A stretch of 64,000 nucleotides of DNA, taken from contig CAZFSS010000006.1 in the NCBI GenBank assembly GCA_964521715.1, positions 119,821-183,820 on the forward strand, read 5' to 3'. Each line of letters starts with the position of its first letter. Within the stretch, counting starts at the first letter, position 1. This document shows positions 52,791-62,698 of the stretch, one piece after another. The translations under genes and the position numbers were made by a program. Source of the stretch: DAOVRD01 sp964521715 (GTDB taxonomy: Bacteria > Planctomycetota > Brocadiia > SM23-32). The notes under the pieces are model-generated. The model did no database searches, was not told the origin of the DNA, and saw nothing but the letters and a program-made list of their open reading frames with translations.

Positions 52791-54386
52791 TCAGTGGCTC
52801 TCGACTGTCTCGGGTCGGACATCTGCCCCGCGCGATCGCAGGGCTGCGCAAGCTCGCTTGAACATCAGAAGGAGTCTACGAATGTCCGCCAGGAACGTGG
52901 ATTCTGAACATAGCGCCGAGGTTCCGAGGCATGTGGCTAGGTACACAATACCCCCGGCCACAACGGCGGCGAATAGAAGTAGTGCCTGGTTGAGAGCTGG
53001 ACCCGAGTAGTGGCCGAGCAGAAGTCCCGCGTAGGCGAGCCCTGCCGTCATCACAGTGCCGCCGGCCAGAAAGGGGATCACAGCCCTTCCCAGTAGCCGC
53101 GCAGGACGGTCCAATACCTTGCCCAAGCAAAGCAGGTAAACGGTGAACATAGCGAGGGCACTGACCAGAACTGCAAAGGCAGCCCCTGGGAGGCCGAACA
53201 TCAGGATGCCCGGCACCAGACAAGCGACCAGCCCAACCACGCGAGCCGTCTGGGCGTAGAACTCGTAGCGGGGCCGGCCAGAGCCTAGAAAGAAGGGGCT
53301 GCCAGTGGAGATGATGCTCTTAACAAGCTGGGCGATCGCGAGTATCTGAATGGGAACAACCGCCGGGAGCCATTTCTCGCCAAGCACCAGCCGCACTCCC
53401 GGTCGTGCCAATAGTGCCATACCCAGGCAGGCGGGCACAGAGAAGAAGGCGGTAAGTGCGAGCGCGCGCTCGTATGCTCGCCGAAGGCGTGCGCCCTGGT
53501 CTTGCACCTTGGCGTAACCGGCGAGGAGCACACCAGAGACCGCGTATGTAGTCTCCTGGAGGGGCAGCAGCGAGAGCTTGTAGGCCATCGCGTAGAAACC
53601 CAGTGCGGCAGTGCCCAGCAGCTTGCCGACCATGAGGTTGTCGAGCTGACTCCCCCCGTAGACCAGCACGGATGTGCCCAGCATCCAGCGGCCGAAACGG
53701 AACAGCTCACGGGCCTGGGCGCCGCTGAATCGGAGCCGGGGCCTGTAAGGGTGCAGAACGTACGACAGCCCGCACTGAGCGACGGTTCCGGCCAGGCCGG
53801 CCCAGATCAGTGCCCAGACCGACCGAAGCTTGTACGCGAGGACCACACCCACGATCAGGCTTACGACCGCCGTCAACAGGCTGTAGAGGACCTGCTTGTG
53901 GAACTGGAGTTCCTTCTGGAAGTAGATGATGCCGATGTTGACGAAGCCGCTCAGCGCGACGGAGGCAGACATAAGGCGGATGAGCGGAACCGCGCGCGGC
54001 TCGTTGAAGAACCAGCTGACCAGTGGGGCGCCGGCGAACAGGGCCAGGGCCAGCATCAGGCGCCGGATGACCTGCACAGTCCAGGCTGTATCGAGATAGG
54101 CTTGTGCGTTGTCCTTCCGCTGGATGAGGGCCGTGTTAAAGCCGGTCTCGGAGAAGCTCTCGAGGACGGCTATGGCGAGCATGACGATTCCAAAAAGGCC
54201 GAAGTCGTCGGGCGAGAGGAGGCGGGCCAGCACCACCAGCCTGGCGAAATCCATTCCCCGCCCTACGAGCTTGCCGGCGAAGACCCACGCGGCGCCCTTG
54301 ACGACGCGGGACGTGAGGGACGGCTCCGCCCGAGCCGTGCCGGCAGGCTGGCCGGCCTCCAGTCCCTGGTTCACGACTGCACCCAT
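52791..54386 (-). CDS. Polysaccharide flippase, Wzx/MviN-like (oligosaccharide translocase)
   Basis: 531 residues with about twelve to fourteen helices. The N-terminal VKGAAWVFAGKLVGRGMDFA, then LLSPDDFGLFGIVMLAIAVL, ETGFNTALIQRKD and the mid-region YGGSQLDNLMVGKLLGTAAL are diagnostic of the Wzx/WzxC type. It would flip lipid-linked repeat units to the periplasm. The ATG at 54386 lies 25 bp after the upstream stop. The last ~25 residues are an extra basic cytoplasmic tail. Confidence 0.9.
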   Translation of the reverse strand: MGAVVNQGLEAGQPAGTARAEPSLTSRVVKGAAWVFAGKLVGRGMDFARLVVLARLLSPDDFGLFGIVMLAIAVLESFSETGFNTALIQRKDNAQAYLDTAWTVQVIRRLMLALALFAGAPLVSWFFNEPRAVPLIRLMSASVALSGFVNIGIIYFQKELQFHKQVLYSLLTAVVSLIVGVVLAYKLRSVWALIWAGLAGTVAQCGLSYVLHPYRPRLRFSGAQARELFRFGRWMLGTSVLVYGGSQLDNLMVGKLLGTAALGFYAMAYKLSLLPLQETTYAVSGVLLAGYAKVQDQGARLRRAYERALALTAFFSVPACLGMALLARPGVRLVLGEKWLPAVVPIQILAIAQLVKSIISTGSPFFLGSGRPRYEFYAQTARVVGLVACLVPGILMFGLPGAAFAVLVSALAMFTVYLLCLGKVLDRPARLLGRAVIPFLAGGTVMTAGLAYAGLLLGHYSGPALNQALLLFAAVVAGGIVYLATCLGTSALCSESTFLADIRRLLLMFKRACAALRSRGADVRPETVESH

Positions 54387-54411
54387 CGGGCAATCATCTC
54401 TGTCGCGTGGT

Positions 54412-55887
54412 TCATGCGGAGCCTGCCTGCACGATGTGGTCGATGTTGAGGGACAGGGCCTTCGTGAGGAGCTGAAGGGACTCCGGGATCTCGGGACGGA
54501 GCGGCAGGCCGTTGGTGGCCTTGCGCACCGAAAGCCGGCCCTGGAGCGTCCCGTTCGTGCGCAGGGCAAAGACGGCAGCCCACATGTCGCCTTCGTGCGG
54601 ACCGTTCGACCCGTTGCGCCACCGGAACCGGCGGCCGTTGCCGCCCTTTGCCTTCCGTGCGTCGGTCAGCACCAAGTCGGCCCCGTCGAGCTCCATGGTG
54701 TGCGCGGCGTGGACGAAGGTCTGCCAGAGCTCGTCCATCGAATGGGCATTGCGCATGCTGGCGGACGCCATGTAGGCGGCCGCGCGGCACTCGGCGCCCT
54801 TCCTGCGCCTCTCCACGTAGCTCCCCACCCTGTCCTTTAGCAGCTGGTACTCGTGCCTCCCGACGGTCCGGATGGCGAGGAAGGTGACGAGGCCAAGGAC
54901 AACGAGCAGCCCGGCGGCCTGCAGGCCGTTGGCGGCGCTCATGAGGAGCGCAAGCTGGGCCAGCACGAGGCAGCAGCCATACATCAACAGGACCGCCACG
55001 CGATGGCTGAGGCCCATTTCGAGCAGCTTGTGGTGGATGTGCTGTCGGTCGCTGCAGGCGAACGGCAGGGCCTTGAGCCAGCGCCGCAAGATCGCCAGCG
55101 CCGTGTCCATGACGGGCAGGCCGAGGGCGATGACGGGGATGAACAGTGCGACGACCATCTGGCTCTTCTGGGCGCCCTTCAGGCCGATGCAGGCGAGCAG
55201 GAATCCCAGCAGGAGGCTGCCGCAGTCGCCCAGGTAGATCGAGGCCGGGTGGAAGTTCAGGAGCAAGAACCCGAGGGTGGCGCCGGCCAGGGCCGTGGCC
55301 AGGATGGCCGCGCCCGGGTTGCCGAACATGGCGCCCACAAGGAGCACCGTCCCTGCCGCGAACACCGTCACGCCGGCGGCAAGCCCGTCGAGGCCGTCGA
55401 TGAGGTTGATCGCGTTCATGCAGCCCAGGAACCAGAACACCGTGACGACGGGCGCCAGCCATCCCAACTGGATCGCCGGGCCGAACGGGTTGCTGATCGC
55501 ACCGATCCGGAAGCCGCAGACATACATGGCGACGCTCACGAGGAACATGCCGAGCAGCTTCCACCTCGACCTCAGGCCCCAGACGTCGTCGACCAGGCCG
55601 AGGAGAAGGACCGCCGCCGCCCCGCCCAGGACGAACCAGGTATCAGCACCGTGGAGCCAGGCAAGGAGCTCCGACGTCCGCGCGGTCGCACACGAGATCA
55701 GCAGAGAACCGCAGAACGCGACGAAGATGCCGACCCCGCCGAGGAGAGGCACCGCTGCGCCCTGAGTCTTCCGGAACCCGTCCGGCTCGTCGACGACGCC
55801 GGCCCGGCGGGCCACCCCGCGCATCAAGAGCGTGGCCGCGAACCCGATCGTCACCGCGAGGACGAACACCGTTCCATACGTCATCAT
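54412..55887 (-). CDS. MraY/WecA-type undecaprenyl-phosphate sugar-1-phosphate transferase with C-terminal extension
   Basis: 491 residues, longer than WecA (about 360). About ten helices carry the catalytic Asp pair (100-101, LGLVDDVWGL), NLIDGLDGLA (161-170), GDCGSLLLGF and the HIHHKLLEMGL loop. It would start repeat-unit synthesis on undecaprenyl phosphate. Roughly 150 soluble residues follow the last helix (MDELWQTFVHAAHTMELDGA to the end) and resemble a GAF-like sensor fold. The start ATGATG overlaps the stop of the upstream gene. Confidence 0.88.
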   Translation of the reverse strand: MMTYGTVFVLAVTIGFAATLLMRGVARRAGVVDEPDGFRKTQGAAVPLLGGVGIFVAFCGSLLISCATARTSELLAWLHGADTWFVLGGAAAVLLLGLVDDVWGLRSRWKLLGMFLVSVAMYVCGFRIGAISNPFGPAIQLGWLAPVVTVFWFLGCMNAINLIDGLDGLAAGVTVFAAGTVLLVGAMFGNPGAAILATALAGATLGFLLLNFHPASIYLGDCGSLLLGFLLACIGLKGAQKSQMVVALFIPVIALGLPVMDTALAILRRWLKALPFACSDRQHIHHKLLEMGLSHRVAVLLMYGCCLVLAQLALLMSAANGLQAAGLLVVLGLVTFLAIRTVGRHEYQLLKDRVGSYVERRRKGAECRAAAYMASASMRNAHSMDELWQTFVHAAHTMELDGADLVLTDARKAKGGNGRRFRWRNGSNGPHEGDMWAAVFALRTNGTLQGRLSVRKATNGLPLRPEIPESLQLLTKALSLNIDHIVQAGSA

Positions 55888-57998
55888 GGGCGTTCTGAAC
55901 CCTCGGTGGGCTTGTCGTGCATCGCCGCCGCCTTCGACGTCACGGCCGCTGCCAGCTGGCGCCCGGCAGCGGGCAGGTAGCCCGAACGCGCGAACGCTTC
56001 GGCCAGGTAAGCGCTGAGAGATGCGTCGCCTCGCGCGAGGTCCCGGGCCCGGTCTGCATAGGACCACGCCAGGTCGGGCCTGCCGGACTGAAGGCAGTCC
56101 TCGGCAAGGGCGATGAGGTGCTCTGAGTTGAGGGGCTCGACGAGGGCCGCAGCCCGGTGTTGCGCAAGCGCGAGGTCGGCCAGGCGGAGCGCCGTCAGCG
56201 GATCGCCTGCCCTTGCGGCTACGTCCGCGGCAGTGTCGCCCAGGTGCGACAGCAGCCGCGTGTCGTCGGGCCACTTCCTCCCCACGCGCTGCGCGGCCTG
56301 CAGCAGCTGCACGAGGGCCTGCTCTGGGGCAGCCTTCGATGACGCGTCCAGGCGGACCTTCTCCACTTCAGCTCTCAGGGGACTCGATCCCCACTGTACG
56401 GCCGCGCCCCAGAGCACGGCCACAGCGGCGATGCCAAGGAACGCTCCCGCTCTTGCTGGACGCCGGGCCGGCATGGGCGCAGTAGGCGGTGTGTCCGGCC
56501 GCACGAGATTCCACTCCAGCGCCCTCCCGGCCCCGGGCGGCACGGACGCCGGGCCACGCTCAGTCGTTGCGGGAACGAATGGGCCCTGGTTCCGCGAGGG
56601 CTTCATGGCGGAGGCTCGGCAGAGCATCGCGACGAGGACGGCCGCCGTTGCGGCAACCGCCGGGGACCGCATCGGGTAGTCGGCCAGGGAATGCACGCTT
56701 ACCGCGAACATAGCGCCGAACCCGCCGGCGATCAGGCCGGGCAGGTACGAATGTCTTCGGCCGCAAAGGCCCTTGAGGACGATGCCGAACGCGATCAGCA
56801 ACCCGCAGAGCAGCAGCAACGCCCCGGGCACTCCGGCCTCCGCGAACACGTGCAGGTATTCGTTGTGAGGGCTCTCAACCAGGGACGAGGTCGGGATCGT
56901 CCGGTACACGGGGTAGACGGACGGAAAGGCGCCCGCGCCCACGCCCAGCGCGGGGAAGTCCCGCCCCATGCGGACCGCATCCCCGAACATCTGCCATCGC
57001 CACGTGGCCGACGGGTCGCGCGCAATGTCCTCCAAGGTGGAGAGGCGTTCGATCACCCTCCCCCACCCCAGGCAGGTGATGACAGCCAGCACGGCAACGA
57101 GACAAGCGCCGATCAGGCCCCAGTAGCGCTTGCGGCGCCGGGTCAGGCCCGCAGCCCCGAGGACGCCGCCGAATCCCAACAGCATGGAAAGGGTCCCGGC
57201 CCTCGAGAGCGACCAGGGGACGGACGCGCCGATCACGCCGATGGCGAAGACCAGCAGGACCGCCTCGGGTCCGTTCTTCGAAAGCCACTCCGCCCAGGTC
57301 AGCTCGGCCCCGATCCACCGGCCCGCGCGCACAAGGAGCAGGCCGATCCCCATGAACGTGCAGATCGCCGCATATGTTGCATACTGGTTGCGGCCGGCGA
57401 ACGGCCCGAAGAACCCCCCGTGGGGAGCCCTGCGGAGCCAGTAGACCTTATCGGTGCCGGAGAGGCTCTGGAAGATGCCTATCAAGGCCGCGGCAAAGGC
57501 GACGGAGAGTATGACGATGCCGAGGATCGCGATCTCGCGAAGTCCCCGGACGTACCCGCAGGTGGCGGCGAAGAGCGCCACATACGAAGACAGCCGCACC
57601 AGCGCGAGGAAGGTCCCGTGCGCGTAGAGCGATCCGGGGATGCTCGATGGCAGCCGCACTCCCACAGTGGCCGAGCCGTCCGCATAGGCGGCAACGGTGC
57701 GGGGCGACGCAAGCGACAGGAGCTTCGCCGGCCAGTGGGCATGCTGAAGGACCACGAGACAGAGGGCCAGGGCCAACGGGAGGAGCAGCGGGACCGCGAA
57801 CGGCCGGAACTCGCGCTCCAGGATGGCGCGGACCGTTGCAGCGGCCAGCGCTGTGTAGGCAAGGACTGCCAAGATCGAGAATGCCCAGGGCTCGGACGCC
57901 CCGAACACGAGGGGGGCAAAAGCCAGGGCCGCGCCGATGCAGGCGCCGCTCAGGGCCCTGGAGATCCGTTCGCCCCCTCGCTGGCCTTGCAGGTTCAT
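55884..57998 (-). CDS. O-antigen ligase/polymerase family protein with periplasmic TPR-like tail
   Basis: 704 residues. Ten or more helices are followed by the Wzy_C region: AGRNQYATYAAICTFMGIGL, SLSRAGTLSMLLGF, WRWQMFGDAVRMGRDFPALG, VESPHNEYLHVFAEAGVPGA. After a last helix near 550 the C-terminal 150 residues are helical and repeat-like (PLTALRLADLALAQHRAAAL, GRPDLAWSYADRARDLARGD). It is probably the polymerase of the pathway. The ATG at 57998 is preceded closely by GAGAGGGG; an upstream ATG is less likely. Confidence 0.85.
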   Translation of the reverse strand: MNLQGQRGGERISRALSGACIGAALAFAPLVFGASEPWAFSILAVLAYTALAAATVRAILEREFRPFAVPLLLPLALALCLVVLQHAHWPAKLLSLASPRTVAAYADGSATVGVRLPSSIPGSLYAHGTFLALVRLSSYVALFAATCGYVRGLREIAILGIVILSVAFAAALIGIFQSLSGTDKVYWLRRAPHGGFFGPFAGRNQYATYAAICTFMGIGLLLVRAGRWIGAELTWAEWLSKNGPEAVLLVFAIGVIGASVPWSLSRAGTLSMLLGFGGVLGAAGLTRRRKRYWGLIGACLVAVLAVITCLGWGRVIERLSTLEDIARDPSATWRWQMFGDAVRMGRDFPALGVGAGAFPSVYPVYRTIPTSSLVESPHNEYLHVFAEAGVPGALLLLCGLLIAFGIVLKGLCGRRHSYLPGLIAGGFGAMFAVSVHSLADYPMRSPAVAATAAVLVAMLCRASAMKPSRNQGPFVPATTERGPASVPPGAGRALEWNLVRPDTPPTAPMPARRPARAGAFLGIAAVAVLWGAAVQWGSSPLRAEVEKVRLDASSKAAPEQALVQLLQAAQRVGRKWPDDTRLLSHLGDTAADVAARAGDPLTALRLADLALAQHRAAALVEPLNSEHLIALAEDCLQSGRPDLAWSYADRARDLARGDASLSAYLAEAFARSGYLPAAGRQLAAAVTSKAAAMHDKPTEGSERP

Positions 57999-58053
57999 CC
58001 CCCTCTCAGACAGGTTGCAGCCTTCCGAAACGCCGCCAGCCCGAGCCAGGCCG

Positions 58054-60336
58054 TCACGCCTCCCCATCCTCGGGGCTGGCCTCGGCGTACTGGCGGTAGT
58101 AGCTCGTGTGGTAGTGGTACCCGTCGCCCGCGTAGGCGCGAAGGATGCCGGGCCGCACGTCGTTAAGGACAACGCCAAGAAGCCTGCCGCCGACGTCCTC
58201 CAGTTGCTTGATCGCCCATGCAGCCGTCCGCTGCCGGCACTTGCCGGCCTTCACCACGAGCACGACGCCCTGGCACCGGTGGGCGAGCGGCGCAGCGTCC
58301 GATGAGAAGAGCGCCGGGGCCGAGTCGTAGATGACCAGGTCGTACGAATCCCGGAGGGTCTCCATCATCTCTCCCGCCCTTTTGCTGCTGAGGAGCTCCG
58401 AAGGATTCGGGACGTGCGAACCGGCCGTCAGGACATGGAGCCCGTCGACCCCGTCGGCTCCGTCCAGCTTTCGCACGGTCTCCTGCAGCGTCATGCCCTG
58501 GACGATGACATCCGCCAGGCCGGGCTTGCGGGAGATGCCCAGCGATCTGTGGACCATCGCGCGGCGCAGGTCAGCGTCGACCAGCAGGACGGAGCGTCCG
58601 GCGCGGGCGAAGGCTGCAGCAAGGTTCGTCGCGACGACGGTCTTCCCCTCCTGCGGGCTCGCGGAGGTCACCATGATGGACTTCAGCTGGTCGTGCGGGG
58701 CGCTGAAGTAGACGTTTGTGCGGATGGACCGGAAAGCTTCGGACTCGTAGCTCGTCGGGTTGTCGAGGACGAGCCGCGCTCGGGCTCTCAGGCCGTCCCC
58801 GTCGCGAGCCGCGGTCCGGATGCGGGGAACGTATCCCAGCCACGGTGCCCGCAGCCGCCTCTCGACGTCGGGAGGGGTCTTGACCGTATCATCCAGCCAC
58901 TCAAGCCCGTAGGCCGCGCCCGCTCCCAGCATGAGGCCCAGGAGCAGGCCCAGCAGAAGCGCACGCCGCTTGTTCGGCGAGAAGGGCATTCGGGGCCTCT
59001 CAGCCTGCTGCTTGAGGCTCACGTTGGTGATGCGCGCGTCCTTGGTCAGGTCGACCTCCTTCATGCGGTCGACGATCACGTCGAAGACCTTCGCCTGGCG
59101 GTCGACGTTTCGGCGCAGGCCTTCGTAGTTCTGGCGCTTCCTCTCGGCGTCGAGTGCGAGCTTGGTCTGCTGGTCAAGCACCGCGAAGAGCTGCTGTTCG
59201 CGATCGGCCAGAGTCTGGTACTCGGCCTGCACGGACTGGGCCGCCTGGACGACCGCCTGCTCGAGCTGCACTTGGAGATCCTCCAGGCGCATGCCGAGCG
59301 CCGTCACCTCGGGGTACTTGGGGCCGTAGACCTGGCTGGCCGCCTTCATCTGCTGGTCCACCTGGACGACCTGCTGGTTCAGCCAGCTCACGGTCGGATC
59401 CTCGCGGATGAACTTCACCCCCAGCAGGGCCATGGCCTGGTCCTTGCCCTGCATGGCCCGCTCGCACGCCTTGCTGGCAACGGATAGGCTGATGCGCTGG
59501 AGCTGGATCGCGGTGAACTCCTCACCGAGCCGCTCCATCCGGCTCGTAACGAGGGTGTCCCCCTCTCCGGCCGCCAGCTGCTGGATGGCCGTCTTCTCGC
59601 AGTAGTCCAGGAGCTCGTCCTCGGCCTGTTTCAGCGCCACCTCCTGCTCGCGGCGCTGCACCTGGAGCAGGTCGAACGCCTGGCCCGCGTCTTCCTGCCT
59701 GGCGGTCACCGAGTAATCCACGTACGCACGGGCCACCGCATTGGCCACGCGCGCGGCGAGGTCGGGGCTCGTGCCCTCCACAGTGACGTCCACCAGATTG
59801 GTGTCCTTAACGGGCCTGGCCTGGACGGTGCCGGCGAGCTGCTCCCACGGCTCGGGGCGGCGGGTCGGCTCGGCCGACAGCACCGCGTTCACCTTCTCGC
59901 GCACTGTCGCTACCAGCCCTGGGTTGCGGAGCTCGGCATCCTCACCGCCCGTGAACACACTGGACAGCCATTGATCGGGGTCATCCTTGATCGCCTTCTC
60001 GAGGATCTCGCGGCTTGTGATCAGCGCCAGCTGCGTCCCGAAGTAGGCCTGGTCCTGCACCTGCTGCACCGTGTCGAACAGCGTCAGTTGCGGCACGCGC
60101 CGCTCGATCAGCAGGCGCGCCGAAGCGCGGTAGACGGGCGTCTTATTGAACGTGTACAGGGCGGTGAGCGTCACAACGACGACGACGCAGGCAAGCATCG
60201 CCGGCCAACGGCGCCTCAGGACGCCCAGGTGGACCCGGATGCCGCTGCCCATGTCGCCTTCCATGGCGACGTCTCCCGTCCCGTTCTGGTCGCCTGCTCC
60301 TGCTTCCATCCTCAGTGGCCAATCGTTATCCGTCAC
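58054..60336 (-). CDS. Polysaccharide co-polymerase and tyrosine autokinase (Wzc/BY-kinase)
   Basis: 760 residues. The N-terminal Wzz domain has a first helix (about 44-64), a long coiled-coil periplasmic region and a second helix (about 470-490, RALLLGLLLGLMLGAGAAYG). The kinase domain has Walker A SASPQEGKTVVATN, Walker A' LLVDADLRR and a Walker B-like VIYDSAP. The C-terminus is a tyrosine cluster (GYHYHTSYYRQY) for autophosphorylation. It controls chain length and export with Wza. The GTG at 60336 has GAGG 7 nt upstream. Confidence 0.93.
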   Translation of the reverse strand: MTDNDWPLRMEAGAGDQNGTGDVAMEGDMGSGIRVHLGVLRRRWPAMLACVVVVVTLTALYTFNKTPVYRASARLLIERRVPQLTLFDTVQQVQDQAYFGTQLALITSREILEKAIKDDPDQWLSSVFTGGEDAELRNPGLVATVREKVNAVLSAEPTRRPEPWEQLAGTVQARPVKDTNLVDVTVEGTSPDLAARVANAVARAYVDYSVTARQEDAGQAFDLLQVQRREQEVALKQAEDELLDYCEKTAIQQLAAGEGDTLVTSRMERLGEEFTAIQLQRISLSVASKACERAMQGKDQAMALLGVKFIREDPTVSWLNQQVVQVDQQMKAASQVYGPKYPEVTALGMRLEDLQVQLEQAVVQAAQSVQAEYQTLADREQQLFAVLDQQTKLALDAERKRQNYEGLRRNVDRQAKVFDVIVDRMKEVDLTKDARITNVSLKQQAERPRMPFSPNKRRALLLGLLLGLMLGAGAAYGLEWLDDTVKTPPDVERRLRAPWLGYVPRIRTAARDGDGLRARARLVLDNPTSYESEAFRSIRTNVYFSAPHDQLKSIMVTSASPQEGKTVVATNLAAAFARAGRSVLLVDADLRRAMVHRSLGISRKPGLADVIVQGMTLQETVRKLDGADGVDGLHVLTAGSHVPNPSELLSSKRAGEMMETLRDSYDLVIYDSAPALFSSDAAPLAHRCQGVVLVVKAGKCRQRTAAWAIKQLEDVGGRLLGVVLNDVRPGILRAYAGDGYHYHTSYYRQYAEASPEDGEA

Positions 60337-60368
60337 AGCAACGCCTCACCGTGGCGAACTCGCGCCCG

Positions 60369-61502
60369 TCAAAAGGCAGTTGAAGGCATGGGGATGAGCC
60401 TGCCGGACCCGAGCACTCCGTCCAGGGCCCGGATCGGCCAGCTCGTGCCCACGACAAGAACGTCGCCGGGCATCACGATAGTGTCCGGCTCCTCTCCTGA
60501 CGCGATCCGCGTCAGGTCGACCCTATAGTACTCCCGCCCGTGCTCGGTCCGCCGCAGGAGGTATGAGTTCTCCGAACGGGCATGGGCCGTCAGCCCGCGC
60601 GCCAGGCCGACCGCGTCGAGCAGGCCAAGCCTCTCGCCGCGGGGCAGCGTGAAGATGCCGGGGGAGGCCACGTAGCCGAAGACCAGGATCGTCCTGGGGC
60701 TCCCCGACTGGACGTGCACCACGTCGTCCGGGCCGATCCAGATGTTGCGCGACATGTCGGAGAGCTCGATCAGCTCCTTGAGGCTGACCCGGACCGACTC
60801 CTGTCCGGGCTGGGGCGCCGGCTCCGATGGCGGAACCGCGGCGCCCGCGGCGCCCGCGTCGGCCGCTTCGGGCGGCGGGACCCCGGCGGCAACGCCCCGC
60901 GTCACAACGACCTTGTCTCCGGCGTCCGGGCTCGGCCCGCCTGCCATCAACAGGGCTTCCAGCAGTGAGATGCGAGGCCGAGCCAGCGCCACGATCCCCG
61001 GCCGCATCACCGCACCGGTCACGTAGAACTCCCGGCTCTGGTACTGCGTCACGTAGACGTTCACGGCGGCATTCTTGTAGTAGTCGGCGTACAGCTCGGT
61101 GAGCTTGGCTTCGATCTGCTTCGTCGAAAGGCCCTCGACCTGGACGCTGCCGACCAGCGGCAGGTTCACGGTGCCGTCTTCAGCGACCAGTACGTCAGAG
61201 GCGATCGACTCGGGGCCTCCGGCGGAGTGCACGATGATGCGCAACAGATCCCTCTTGCCCATTGTGTAGGGCATCTCCTCGGCAGGATACGCCTGCTTCC
61301 ACCGCGCCAGAGCGCCCGCGAGGGCCTCTGCGTCGACGGCGGCGGCCGGCTCCCCGATGGGGCGGTCGACCTTATAGAAGAGATCGGCTGCGTAATTGCG
61401 GACCGGCGACCGGCGGAAGTCCTGATAGCTGCAGCCTGCGAGCAGCACGGCCGCCAGCAAGCAGAAGGCGGCAACCTTCCGCCGTGTGTTCGGGCACTCC
61501 AT
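60369..61502 (-). CDS. Outer-membrane polysaccharide export lipoprotein (Wza-like)
   Basis: 377 residues. A lipoprotein signal ends LLAGC with Cys24. The Poly_export domain reads MGKRDLLRIIVHSAGGPESI to VNLPLVGSVQVEGL, and two SLBB-type segments follow (EFYVTGAVMRPGIVALARPR and ILVFGYVASPGIFTLPRGER). A Pro/Ala-rich insertion (about 215-240) lies inside the first SLBB region. It forms the outer-membrane exit with Wzc. The ATG at 61502 is shared with the stop of the NusG-like gene. Confidence 0.92.
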   Translation of the reverse strand: MECPNTRRKVAAFCLLAAVLLAGCSYQDFRRSPVRNYAADLFYKVDRPIGEPAAAVDAEALAGALARWKQAYPAEEMPYTMGKRDLLRIIVHSAGGPESIASDVLVAEDGTVNLPLVGSVQVEGLSTKQIEAKLTELYADYYKNAAVNVYVTQYQSREFYVTGAVMRPGIVALARPRISLLEALLMAGGPSPDAGDKVVVTRGVAAGVPPPEAADAGAAGAAVPPSEPAPQPGQESVRVSLKELIELSDMSRNIWIGPDDVVHVQSGSPRTILVFGYVASPGIFTLPRGERLGLLDAVGLARGLTAHARSENSYLLRRTEHGREYYRVDLTRIASGEEPDTIVMPGDVLVVGTSWPIRALDGVLGSGRLIPMPSTAF

Positions 61503-62698
61503 CAGAACGTCGTCCTTCCTACCCAGGGTCGCGACCATCTTGGCATGGGTTCCCCGTTCGCCTTGCCGGAGAACGGGTCCGCAACCAGGACAAGCCGTCC
61601 CATCGAGGCCGTCGCGGTCACGGGCAGCGGTCTCGCCGCCAACTGCTCCGGCACTCCGGGCGGGACGGCTTCCGCCGAGATTCGCGACATCACGATCCGC
61701 ACCTCCGCATGACCTCCATCGCTCGCCGCTGACAGCCTGGCCTCGATGCCCGGCGTGCCCGCCTGCAGGACGTACCGGCCCGCGCCGAACCCTCTCAGAA
61801 CGAAGCGGCCCTCCGCGTCCGTCGTCGCCAGCGTCACCTGCCCCGTCCTCTCGCTGCGCAGGGCGATGGGAAGGTCCGCCATAGGCGTGGTCATGTCGGG
61901 CTCAAGGACCTGCCCTTGCAGGAGATCGCTTCCTATCGCCATCGCAGCGGGCACCGCGGCACGGCTGTGTTCGGCGCGATCGCTCGGGGCCCCGCCCGAC
62001 AGCGCTCCGCTGACGGCGCTGACGACGAGGAGCAGAGCCGCCGCCAGCCATGCCAATGCGGACCTGGATGTCGAGCCCCGACGTCCGGTGTCCCGCCCCG
62101 ATGCGCGGCTGGCCGCGCTCACAAGTCTGCCCTCGCGGATGGCCTGCCGGCTGCGCGGCCCAGCCATTACGACGCGGGCGTCGACGGGTTCGACGCAATC
62201 GGCACCGACCTCTGCGGCGACCGACCGCCCGAGCAGATCCACAGAGATGACGAGCTTTGCTTCGGACTTGCACCGCACGAAGAATCCCTGGAGCCCGATC
62301 AGCGGCCCCGACTTGACCAGCACGCGGTCGCCCTCCTGCATGTAGGGCCAGGGGTCCACGGCGACCGGCCGCTCAACCAGCTCTCGCACGGCGAGCACCT
62401 GTTCCTCAGGCACGGGCACAGGCCCTTCGCCGTCGCTCACCAGGTGGACAACGCCCCGGGTCGCGCGTGCGAGCCAGAGGCGTTCCCGCGGCAGGCGCGC
62501 GAAGAGGTAGCCGGGGAAGAGCGGCCTCTCCACCCACTTCCGCCGGTCCTTCCACTGGCTCAGCATCGCATGCAGCGGGAGGAACGCCTCGACGCTCTGC
62601 GACACGAGCGAGGCATAGACCGCCTTCTCGTGGCGCGATCTGGTATAGACGGCAAACCAGGGCAACTCGCCGCTCAACCGGTTGTCTAGGGCAGACAT
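61502..62698 (-). CDS. NusG/UpxY-like antiterminator fused to a membrane segment and carboxypeptidase-regulatory-like domain
   Basis: 398 residues. Residues 12-115 are a NusG N-terminal domain (PWFAVYTRSRHEKAVYASLV, then ERPLFPGYLFARLP), and 118-175 the KOW part (EGDRVLVKSGPLIGLQGFFV). This is the RfaH/UpxY class that helps RNA polymerase through long polysaccharide operons. It continues without a stop into a predicted membrane helix (about 213-236) and a beta-sandwich like carboxypeptidase-regulatory/Cna-B domains (258-338, TTDAEGRFVLRGFGAGRYVL). The final 40 residues are Pro/Arg-rich. No frameshift is visible at the joint. It sits at the head of the EPS row and overlaps the Wza gene by one base. 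Confidence 0.82.
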   Translation of the reverse strand: MSALDNRLSGELPWFAVYTRSRHEKAVYASLVSQSVEAFLPLHAMLSQWKDRRKWVERPLFPGYLFARLPRERLWLARATRGVVHLVSDGEGPVPVPEEQVLAVRELVERPVAVDPWPYMQEGDRVLVKSGPLIGLQGFFVRCKSEAKLVISVDLLGRSVAAEVGADCVEPVDARVVMAGPRSRQAIREGRLVSAASRASGRDTGRRGSTSRSALAWLAAALLLVVSAVSGALSGGAPSDRAEHSRAAVPAAMAIGSDLLQGQVLEPDMTTPMADLPIALRSERTGQVTLATTDAEGRFVLRGFGAGRYVLQAGTPGIEARLSAASDGGHAEVRIVMSRISAEAVPPGVPEQLAARPLPVTATASMGRLVLVADPFSGKANGEPMPRWSRPWVGRTTF

